Shown in pieces: positions 1 to 5,216 of a stretch of 5,216 nt of DNA. The notes under the pieces are model-generated. The model was not told where the DNA came from. It was given only the letters and a program-made list of their open reading frames with translations, and searched no databases. Source of the DNA: Pseudomonas sp. (GTDB lineage: Bacteria; Pseudomonadota; Gammaproteobacteria; Pseudomonadales; Pseudomonadaceae); assembly GCA_029239415.1 (NCBI GenBank), contig JAQZAY010000271.1, positions 1 to 5,216 on the forward strand, given 5' to 3'. The translations under genes and the position numbers were made by a program. How positions within the stretch are numbered: position 1 is the first letter of the stretch; every line of letters starts with the position of its first letter.

Positions 1-1236
1 GACTACATCGCGATCCCCAAGGCCAACGGCTACCAGTCGCTGCACACCACCTTGTTCGGCATGCACGGCGTACCGATCGAAATCCAGATCCGCACCCGTG
101 AAATGGAAGAGATGGCCAACAACGGCATCGCTGCCCATTGGCTGTACAAGTCCAGCGACGACGAACAACCCAAGGGCACCCATGCCCGGGCCCGTCAGTG
201 GGTCAAGGGTGTGCTGGAAATGCAGCAACGTGCCGGCAACTCGCTGGAATTCATCGAGAGCGTGAAGATCGACCTGTTTCCGGACGAGGTCTACGTGTTC
301 ACGCCCAAGGGCCGCATCATGGAGCTGCCCAAGGGTTCCACGGCGGTGGACTTTGCCTATGCGGTGCATACCGACGTGGGCAACAGCTGCATCGCCTGCC
401 GCATCAACCGACGCCTGGCGCCGCTGTCCGAGCCGCTACAAAGCGGGTCGACGGTGGAAATCGTCAGCGCACCCGGCGCACGCCCCAACCCGGCCTGGCT
501 CAACTTCGTGGTCACCGGCAAGGCCCGCACCCATATTCGCCATGCCCTGAAGCTGCAACGCCGCTCGGAATCGGTGAACCTGGGCGAACGTCTGCTGAAC
601 AAGGTGCTTAACGGTTTCGACAGCGCGCTGGACAAGATTCCCGCCGAGCGCGTTCAAGCCATGCTGGCCGAGTACCGCCTGGAGCTGATCGAAGACCTGC
701 TCGAAGACATCGGCCTGGGCAACCGCATGGCCTATGTCGTGGCGCGACGCCTCCTGGCGACCGATGGCGGCGAGCAGTTGCCCAGTCCCGAAGGGCCGCT
801 GGCCATTCGCGGTACCGAGGGCCTGGTGCTCAGCTATGCCAAATGCTGCACGCCCATCCCCGGCGATCCGATCGTGGGTCACCTGTCGGCGGGCAAGGGC
901 ATGGTGGTTCACCTGGAAAACTGCCGCAACATCAGCGAAATCCGCCACAACCCGGAAAAGTGCATCCAGCTGAGCTGGGCCAAGGACGTCACCGGCGAGT
1001 TCAATGTCGAGCTGCGTGTGGAGCTCGAACACCAGCGCGGCCTGATCGCGTTGCTGGCCAGCAGCGTCAACGCCGCCGACGGCAACATCGAGAAGATCAG
1101 CATGGACGAACGCGATGGCCGCATCAGCGTGGTCCAGCTGGTGGTCAGCGTGCACGATCGCGTCCACCTGGCCCGCGTCATCAAGAAACTGCGCGCCCTG
1201 GCTGGCGTCACCCGCCTCACGCGCGTGCGTGCCTGA
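1..1236 (+). CDS. spoT: SpoT, bifunctional (p)ppGpp synthetase/hydrolase (C-terminal part; 5' end outside window)
   Basis: SpoT makes and, mainly, degrades the alarmone (p)ppGpp in the cytoplasm. The frame is open from base 1 and gives 411 codons ending in TGA. Full-length family members are about 700 residues, so roughly 290 are missing, including the HD hydrolase domain and the start of the synthetase domain. Visible parts, numbered from the window edge: the end of the synthetase domain with [12 protein letters not shown] (5-16) and EIQIRT (27-32); a TGS domain at about 90-157 with FTPKG and AYAVHTDVG; a helical region to about 270; a zinc-finger-like/RIS domain with adjacent Cys282-Cys283, then His304 and Cys308, in the same spacing as the RelA C-C-H-C set; and a C-terminal ACT domain at about 334-411. 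SpoT is preferred to RelA because ridA follows directly, as I recall for Pseudomonas, and because the synthetase residues are typical of the bifunctional branch. The RXKD/EXDD motif that would settle this lies outside the window. No frameshift is seen. Confidence 0.96.
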   Translation, partial: DYIAIPKANGYQSLHTTLFGMHGVPIEIQIRTREMEEMANNGIAAHWLYKSSDDEQPKGTHARARQWVKGVLEMQQRAGNSLEFIESVKIDLFPDEVYVFTPKGRIMELPKGSTAVDFAYAVHTDVGNSCIACRINRRLAPLSEPLQSGSTVEIVSAPGARPNPAWLNFVVTGKARTHIRHALKLQRRSESVNLGERLLNKVLNGFDSALDKIPAERVQAMLAEYRLELIEDLLEDIGLGNRMAYVVARRLLATDGGEQLPSPEGPLAIRGTEGLVLSYAKCCTPIPGDPIVGHLSAGKGMVVHLENCRNISEIRHNPEKCIQLSWAKDVTGEFNVELRVELEHQRGLIALLASSVNAADGNIEKISMDERDGRISVVQLVVSVHDRVHLARVIKKLRALAGVTRLTRVRA

Positions 1237-1255
1237 GGCGCGGAACCTTCATTTC

Positions 1256-1261
1256 AAGGAG
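1256..1261 (+). promoter_or_regulatory. Ribosome binding site of ridA
   Basis: AAGGAG lies 6 nt before the ATG at 1268. It fixes the ridA start: the same frame stays open back to about 1115 inside spoT, but that upstream part is only a shadow of spoT coding sequence. The site sits in the 31-bp gap after the spoT stop, and no promoter is recognisable in that gap, so ridA is probably translated from the spoT transcript. Confidence 0.85.
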
Positions 1262-1267
1262 CTGTTC

Positions 1268-1648
1268 ATGACCAAGACCGTAATCACCAGTGACAAGGCC
1301 CCGGCTGCCATCGGTACCTACTCCCAGGCCATCAAGGCTGGCAATACCGTCTACATGTCCGGCCAGATTCCACTGGACCCTGCCACCATGGAGCTGGTCG
1401 AAGGCTTCGAGGCTCAGACCGTGCAGGTGTTCGAGAACCTCAAGTCAGTGGCAGAGGCTGCCGGCGGTTCGTTCAAGGACATCGTCAAGCTCAACATCTT
1501 CCTGACCGATCTGAGCCATTTCGCCACCGTCAACGAAGTGATGGGCCGCTACTTCCAGCAGCCTTACCCTGCCCGCGCCGCCATTGGCGTCGCTGCCCTG
1601 CCCAAGGGCGCGCAGGTTGAAATGGACGCTATCCTGGTCATCGAATAA
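1268..1648 (+). CDS. ridA: RidA family 2-iminobutanoate/2-iminopropanoate deaminase (YjgF/YER057c/UK114)
   Basis: RidA hydrolyses reactive enamine/imine intermediates released by PLP enzymes such as threonine/serine dehydratase, giving 2-ketoacids and ammonia and protecting other PLP enzymes from 2-aminoacrylate damage. It is a cytoplasmic homotrimer with active sites between subunits. The 126-residue product is the usual family length. Visible hallmarks: AIGTYSQAI with Tyr18, [11 protein letters not shown] with Ser31, and the C-terminal signature PYPAR...[12 protein letters not shown] with Arg103 and Glu118, matching the substrate-binding Arg105 and Glu120 of the Salmonella enzyme. The Cys found two residues after that Arg in enteric RidA is Ala105 here, a common change. 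The start is set by AAGGAG 6 nt upstream. It lies 31 bp after spoT and is probably in the same operon. The arginine makes an active deaminase of the RidA subgroup likely. Confidence 0.95.
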   Translation: MTKTVITSDKAPAAIGTYSQAIKAGNTVYMSGQIPLDPATMELVEGFEAQTVQVFENLKSVAEAAGGSFKDIVKLNIFLTDLSHFATVNEVMGRYFQQPYPARAAIGVAALPKGAQVEMDAILVIE

Positions 1649-1658
1649 GCCGCCCCGC

Positions 1659-1683
1659 GCGCTGCGGCAATCGTCTGCAGCGC
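1659..1683 (+). other. Short inverted repeat (RNA hairpin) between ridA and the lipoprotein gene
   Basis: GCGCTGC (1659-1665) and GCAGCGC (1677-1683) are perfect reverse complements. The stem can extend by a G-U and a G-C pair to 9 bp with a 7-nt loop. It lies 10 bases after the ridA stop. No T-run follows (the next bases are CATTCGCC), so it is not a classic intrinsic terminator. It could be a 3'-end stabilising stem, a weak attenuator, or chance in GC-rich DNA. Confidence 0.4.
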
Positions 1684-1694
1684 CATTCGCCAGC

Positions 1695-1699
1695 AAGGA
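1695..1699 (+). promoter_or_regulatory. Ribosome binding site of the lipoprotein gene
   Basis: AAGGA is placed 8 nt before the ATG at 1708. It supports this start, which also puts a short, complete lipoprotein signal peptide at the N terminus. Confidence 0.75.
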
Positions 1700-1707
1700 C
1701 TTCCTTC

Positions 1708-2442
1708 ATGCGTCACGCGCTCGCCCTATCTCTGGCCGCCCTGCTTCTGGGCGGCTGCGCCAGCCACGAAAACGTCGACCCCAACGGCGTCTGGATCAAT
1801 CAGAAAGCCATCGATGCCGCCGCCAAGGGCGCAAGCCTGCGCCAGGCGCTGTTGGCCAACGGCCCGACACTGGAATGGTCGATCGACACCGTGACCGGTC
1901 AGGCTCGTTTCAGCAATGGCTTCGAAGAGGGTGAAGGCAAGCTGGTGCCCCAGGCCGATGGCCAATTCAAGGTGGACTTCTACGGCAACGGTGAAGACAC
2001 CCTGAAAATCGACGGCGCTACCCTGCAACAAGCAGCGAGCGATAACACCCCGGTGCAAACGTTCAGCAAGTCGGCCACCCCGGCGCGTGCGGACACGCCG
2101 GTGGGCGCGACCTTCGAGCAGGCGCTGTACACCGCCTACATGGGCGGCGACTGGAAAGTCGTCGAGGGCCCGGGCCAGGGCGGCGTGGCTCATTTCCTGC
2201 CCGACGGACGCATCGATGGCCTGGCGGGCCTGGATCGCTACGCGTTGTGCCTGGCGGGTGACTGCGCAGCCATGAGCGGCGAGTTCGACAGCATGTGGCT
2301 GGAACAGCAACAGCGCGGCAATGCCTTCATCTTCCGCCGCAAGGGCAATCAGCTGGAAATCCTCCAGGCGCTCAACCAGGCCCAGGACGATGAAATGCCC
2401 AACCTGGTCCCCGGCACCCGGCGCTGGTTGCTCAGCAAGTAG
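1708..2442 (+). CDS. Putative outer-membrane lipoprotein of unknown function
   Basis: I do not recognise a named family. The 244-residue product begins with a type II signal peptide: Arg2 and His3, a hydrophobic stretch 4-14, and a lipobox LGGC with the lipidated cysteine at 17. The residues after it are Ala-Ser-His, with no Asp at +2, which suggests release to the outer membrane with the protein facing the periplasm. The mature part looks beta-rich with two similar-looking halves: one at about 27-110 opening GVWINQ and one at about 147-244 opening GDWKVVEG, joined by a Ser/Thr/Pro/Ala-rich linker at about 111-132. Cys181 and Cys186 in the second half could form a disulfide. The gene starts 59 bp after ridA on the same strand with no obvious promoter, so it may be the last gene of the spoT-ridA transcript. 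It converges on the next gene with 18 bp between stops. A lipocalin-like or META/HslJ-like fold is possible but unproven. Confidence 0.85.
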   Translation: MRHALALSLAALLLGGCASHENVDPNGVWINQKAIDAAAKGASLRQALLANGPTLEWSIDTVTGQARFSNGFEEGEGKLVPQADGQFKVDFYGNGEDTLKIDGATLQQAASDNTPVQTFSKSATPARADTPVGATFEQALYTAYMGGDWKVVEGPGQGGVAHFLPDGRIDGLAGLDRYALCLAGDCAAMSGEFDSMWLEQQQRGNAFIFRRKGNQLEILQALNQAQDDEMPNLVPGTRRWLLSK

Positions 2443-2460
2443 CACCGGGACGAGGCGAGG

Positions 2461-3312
2461 CTACCGGCTCAGCAAGGCCGCATACCCTTCCTGATAGGTG
2501 GGGTACTGCGGCGTCCAGCCCAATGCACGTGCACGCGCATTGCTGCAGCGCTTGGAACCGGTGCGGCGGATGCTCTGGGTCTGCGAGCGCTGGGTGACGC
2601 CCAGGTACGTGCGCAGCCAATCCACCACCTCGTGCAATGGGGCCGGGGCATCGTCGACGCCTATGTAGCAGTCATCCAGCCCGACGCCACGAGCATCCGC
2701 TTCCAGCAGAAACGTCAAAAGCCCTGCGGCATCGTCGGCATGAATGCGGTTGCCGTACAGCGGCGGCTGCGACGCGACCTGATAACCCTCGCGTACCTGC
2801 CCAGCCAGACGCTCGCGACCGGGCCCATAGATGCCGGTCAGGCGCACGACGGTCGCCGGTTCAGGCGCGCTCAATGCCAGTTGCTCGGCTTCGAGCATCA
2901 GGCGCCCGGAAAACCCGCTGGGCGTTACCGGCGAGGTCTCATCGACCCATTCCCCTTCGCTCTGTCCATACACGCTACTGCTGGATACGAAGAACAGGCG
3001 CCTGGGCGTCTGCCGGTGCTCTGCCAGCCAGCTCAGTACATGGCGCAAGCCGTCGACATAGGCAGCTTGATAGCCCGGCTCGTCGTGTTGCGTGGCGGCC
3101 ACGCAATACAGCAGGTAATCCACGGGCTCGCGTGGCCAGGCCTCGGGACACTGCGCCTGGTGCAGGTCGGCAGCGACGCCGAGCACACCGTCAGGCAACT
3201 GCTCGATGTGCCGACGCAGACCGTGCACGCGCCAGTTCGATGCCAGCAGGCGGCGTGCGACGCGGCTGCCGATATCGCCGCAACCGGCGATCAATACAGT
3301 GGGTGAAGTCAT
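2461..3312 (-). CDS. Atypical SDR-family NAD(P)-binding epimerase/dehydratase-like protein (YeeZ-like)
   Basis: A 283-residue cytoplasmic Rossmann-fold protein of the extended/atypical short-chain dehydrogenase type; substrate unknown. Visible features: the N-terminal strand VLIAG followed by the dinucleotide-binding GCGDIG (10-15); an acidic Asp at 49 in AADL; the strand LFFVSSSSVYG (106-116); RLTGIYGPGR (157-166); and NRIHADDAA (188-196), typical of the NAD-dependent epimerase superfamily. The usual catalytic YxxxK is absent: where it is expected, before LMLEAE, the sequence reads GFSGR, so Tyr is Gly and Lys is Arg. GxGxxG instead of GxxGxxG and the lost YxxxK point to the atypical SDR group that includes E. 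coli YeeZ. The ATG at 3312 is chosen because AGGAG lies 8 nt before it; an in-frame TTG at 3318 is too close to that site. The gene is divergent from exbB and convergent with the lipoprotein gene. The family call is solid; catalytic activity is uncertain. Confidence 0.88.
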   Translation of the reverse strand: MTSPTVLIAGCGDIGSRVARRLLASNWRVHGLRRHIEQLPDGVLGVAADLHQAQCPEAWPREPVDYLLYCVAATQHDEPGYQAAYVDGLRHVLSWLAEHRQTPRRLFFVSSSSVYGQSEGEWVDETSPVTPSGFSGRLMLEAEQLALSAPEPATVVRLTGIYGPGRERLAGQVREGYQVASQPPLYGNRIHADDAAGLLTFLLEADARGVGLDDCYIGVDDAPAPLHEVVDWLRTYLGVTQRSQTQSIRRTGSKRCSNARARALGWTPQYPTYQEGYAALLSR

Positions 3313-3320
3313 GCGCAAGG

Positions 3321-3325
3321 CTCCT
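3321..3325 (-). promoter_or_regulatory. Ribosome binding site of the SDR-family gene
   Basis: On the minus strand the bases read AGGAG, 8 nt before the ATG at 3312. This decides the start against the in-frame TTG at 3318, which would leave only 2 nt of spacing. Confidence 0.75.
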
Positions 3326-3370
3326 GAAAGTCAGGCACCGAGCCTACCCTTAGCCGAGGTTTTGCGGCCA

Positions 3371-3431
3371 GCGGTATTAAATAAGTTACATTATTACTTT
3401 TGCTAACAAGAATTACTTGCAATAATACCGC
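3371..3431. promoter_or_regulatory. AT-rich divergent control region bounded by a 9-bp inverted repeat
   Basis: GCGGTATTA (3371-3379) and TAATACCGC (3423-3431) are perfect reverse complements with 43 bp between them. The enclosed DNA is mostly A/T, in sharp contrast to the GC-rich genes on both sides. Inside are a direct repeat ATTACTT (3393-3399 and 3412-3418, 19 bp apart) and a looser palindrome TTGC-N15-GCAA (3400-3422). The region sits between two divergent genes and most likely holds their promoters and operator sites. Fur control of exbB-exbD-tonB is expected in Pseudomonas, but the best matches I find to the 19-bp Fur consensus (3377-3395 and 3380-3398) are only 10 of 19 each, so a Fur box is not proven. 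Confidence 0.5.
3400..3428 (+). promoter_or_regulatory. Candidate sigma-70-type promoter of exbB-exbD-tonB
   Basis: TTGCTA (3400-3405) resembles a -35 box at 4 of 6. A -10 candidate AATAAT (3421-3426) matches 5 of 6 at a short 15-bp spacing; the overlapping TAATAC (3423-3428) gives 17 bp but only 3 of 6. Transcription from here would leave a leader of about 75 nt before the exbB ATG. No convincing promoter for the divergent SDR gene could be fixed, though TTTAAT (minus strand, at 3376-3381) matches a -10 box at 5 of 6 without a good -35 partner. Confidence 0.35.
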
Positions 3432-3508
3432 CCCAATCTGTTCTCGGTCTTTCGCGAGGCCTTGAAGAACGTGCCCCCCTTTTCTTTCTCTTCTCAGGTC
3501 CGGCCAGC

Positions 3509-4468
3509 ATGATTCGCAAACACCCTTCCGCTTCGCCAAGCCAGCCACGCGCGTGGAGTGCCATTGCAGCGTTGCTGCTGGGCCTGGCCATCGCTCCGCT
3601 GACATTCGCCGACGCCACTGCGCCGAGCAATGCACCTGCCAGTAACGCGACTGCAGCGCCTGCGCAAGCCGCACCGGCATCGCAGCCCGCCGCCACACCT
3701 GCACCGAGCGCCGAGCAACCCGCGCCGGCCGAGCAGGCGCTGGTCGAAGACACCACCTTGGGCATGGGCCACGACCTGTCGCCGTGGGGCATGTACCAGA
3801 ACGCGGACATCGTGGTGAAGGCCGTGATGATCGGTCTGGCCATCGCCTCGATCATCACCTGGACCATCTGGATCGCCAAGGGCTTCGAGCTGCTGGGCGC
3901 CAAGCGTCGCCTCAAGGGTGAAATCGCCGCGCTGAAGAAAGCCGCCACCCTCAAGCAGGCGAGCGAAACCGCGTCGCGCAAAGGCACCCTGGCCAACCTG
4001 CTGGTACACGATGCCCTCGAAGAGATGCACCTGTCGGCCAACGCGCGCGAACGTGAAGGCATCAAGGAGCGGGTCAGCTTCCGTCTCGAGCGTCTGGTCG
4101 CCGCCTGCGGTCGCAACATGAGCATGGGCACCGGCGTGCTGGCCACCATCGGTTCCACCGCGCCCTTCGTTGGCCTGTTCGGCACCGTGTGGGGCATCAT
4201 GAACAGCTTCATCGGCATCGCCAAGACCCAGACCACCAACCTCGCCGTCGTCGCACCCGGCATCGCCGAAGCCCTGCTTGCCACCGCACTGGGCCTGGTC
4301 GCGGCCATCCCGGCAGTGGTCATCTACAACGTCTTCGCCCGCTCCATCGCCGGCTACAAGGCGCAGGTCTCGGACGCTTCGGCACAGGTGCTGCTGCTGG
4401 TCAGCCGTGACCTCGATCACCAGCCAGGCGAGCGCGCAGCTCAGCCGCAGATGGTCAAGGTGGGCTGA
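3509..4468 (+). CDS. exbB: ExbB, TonB-system energy transducer (MotA/TolQ/ExbB proton channel)
   Basis: ExbB forms the inner-membrane pentamer that, with ExbD, uses the proton gradient to energise TonB. The 319-residue product is longer than the 244-residue E. coli form. It begins with a signal peptide (Arg3, Lys4; hydrophobic 16-33; likely cleavage after Ala34) and an Ala/Pro-rich segment at about 35-78, typical of Pseudomonas-type ExbB. The conserved core follows: TM1 about 101-124, a cytoplasmic loop 125-203, TM2 about 205-233 with APFVGLFGTVWGIMNSF, and TM3 about 250-276 with GIAEALLATALGLVAAIPAV. Glu254 matches the essential E. coli Glu176, and Thr226 and Thr259 fall at the positions of Thr148 and Thr181. 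TolQ is excluded by the extension and by exbD and tonB following. The ATG at 3509 is the first that supplies the signal peptide; its Shine-Dalgarno is weak (AGG, 10 nt upstream). First gene of exbB-exbD-tonB. Confidence 0.96.
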   Translation: MIRKHPSASPSQPRAWSAIAALLLGLAIAPLTFADATAPSNAPASNATAAPAQAAPASQPAATPAPSAEQPAPAEQALVEDTTLGMGHDLSPWGMYQNADIVVKAVMIGLAIASIITWTIWIAKGFELLGAKRRLKGEIAALKKAATLKQASETASRKGTLANLLVHDALEEMHLSANAREREGIKERVSFRLERLVAACGRNMSMGTGVLATIGSTAPFVGLFGTVWGIMNSFIGIAKTQTTNLAVVAPGIAEALLATALGLVAAIPAVVIYNVFARSIAGYKAQVSDASAQVLLLVSRDLDHQPGERAAQPQMVKVG

Positions 4469-4471
4469 CCT

Positions 4472-4893
<422 letters not shown>

Positions 4894-4897
<4 letters not shown>

Positions 4898-5216
4898 TCA
4901 CGACGCGCCAGAAAACGACGCGTTATGTTGCCAGCCTGGCGGTCGTCCTCGGCGTGCACGCTGCGGCCATCGTGGTTGCCCTGAACTGGCCCGCGCCGCA
5001 GCCCATCGAGCTGCCGCCGCAGGCCATGATGGTGGAGATGGCGCCGCTGCCCGAACCTGCGCCACCTCCGCCGCCGCAGGTCGTCACGCCGCCGCCACCG
5101 CCCGAGCCGGTGGTCGAGGACCCATTGCCCAAGCTGGCCGAAGCGCCCAAGCCGACCATCTCGGTGCCCAAGCCGACGCCGCCCAAGCCCAAGCCCAAAC
5201 CGCAGCCGCCCAAGGT
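4894..5216 (+). CDS. tonB: TonB, periplasm-spanning energy transducer (N-terminal part; 3' end outside window)
   Basis: TonB carries energy from ExbB-ExbD to outer-membrane receptors for siderophores and other large ligands. The ATG overlaps the exbD stop as ATGA, and the frame stays open to the window edge for 107 codons plus 2 bases. Visible parts: a basic cytoplasmic tip (Arg5, Lys7, Arg10), a membrane anchor at about 11-31 with the conserved histidine at 22, then a long proline-rich periplasmic spacer. The spacer changes from Pro-Glu/Pro-Val rich (about 34-81) to Pro-Lys rich (about 82-107), the standard TonB rod. In E. coli a serine four residues before that histidine completes an SxxxH motif; here the matching position is Val18, and the nearest serine is Ser14. 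The C-terminal receptor-binding domain with the YP motif lies outside the window. Co-transcription with exbBD is strongly implied by the overlap. The overlapping antisense reading frame here is a by-product of the GC-rich Pro codons. Confidence 0.95.

Noticed and set aside
436..1167. 243-codon open frame on the minus strand opposite spoT
   Set aside because: Opposite a conserved domain-rich gene, with biased composition from GC-rich third positions and no plausible ribosome binding site or family resemblance.
1115..1267. Upstream extension of ridA into spoT
   Set aside because: The extra residues are Trp/Ser/Ala/Arg-rich shadow translation of spoT; RidA proteins begin at the ATG at 1268, which has AAGGAG at 6 nt.
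1726..2445. 239-codon minus-strand frame opposite the lipoprotein gene
   Set aside because: The plus-strand frame has a Shine-Dalgarno, lipobox and normal residue mix; the minus frame has none of these and would overlap it entirely.
2632..3353. Two long plus-strand open frames opposite the SDR gene
   Set aside because: The minus-strand protein carries clear Rossmann and epimerase motifs and a good AGGAG; the plus frames are Arg/Ala/Gln-rich shadows.
3443..3461. Possible hairpin in the exbB leader (CTCG/CGAG or GGTC/GGCC pairing)
   Set aside because: The alternative pairings are short, compete with each other and include wobble pairs; not distinguishable from chance by eye.
5041..5216. CCG/CCC/AAG repeats that look like a microsatellite or tandem repeat
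   Set aside because: They encode the Pro-Glu and Pro-Lys rod of TonB and vary at synonymous positions, so they are ordinary low-complexity coding sequence.

Overview
The window looks like a piece of a Pseudomonas chromosome, most like the P. putida group. It is GC-rich coding DNA with strongly GC-biased third codon positions. The gene order spoT, ridA, lipoprotein, SDR-family epimerase, exbB, exbD, tonB matches my recollection of Pseudomonas chromosomes. The ExbB is the long form, with an N-terminal signal peptide and an Ala/Pro linker. The genus is an inference from gene order and protein features; no database search was run.

Layout: (1) 1-1236, the C-terminal ~411 codons of spoT, cut by the left edge. 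(2) 1268-1648, ridA, 31 bp downstream on the same strand. (3) 1708-2442, a small lipoprotein of unknown function, same strand, probably read through from the spoT-ridA transcript past a short hairpin. (4) 2461-3312 on the minus strand, an atypical short-chain dehydrogenase/epimerase that converges on the lipoprotein gene with only 18 bp between the stops. (5) 3313-3508, a divergent intergenic region with a sharply AT-rich core bounded by a perfect 9-bp inverted repeat, followed by a 22-nt pyrimidine tract. (6) 3509-5216, exbB-exbD-tonB, tightly packed (3-bp gap, then a 4-bp ATGA overlap), with tonB cut by the right edge. No stretch longer than 300 bases lacks a gene.

How the genes work together: SpoT sets (p)ppGpp levels, and RidA removes reactive enamines made by PLP enzymes. 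Co-transcription would join a stress-signalling gene to a metabolic-damage-control gene. ExbB-ExbD form the proton-driven motor that energises TonB, which powers outer-membrane receptors for siderophores and other ligands. The lipoprotein and the SDR protein have no function that can be assigned from sequence.

I found no strong sign of a new biological system, mobile element, CRISPR array, tRNA or rRNA. The window is mostly conserved housekeeping sequence. The parts most worth a second look are the AT-rich island between the SDR gene and exbB, the unknown lipoprotein with two possibly related halves, and the SDR protein that lacks the usual YxxxK catalytic pair.
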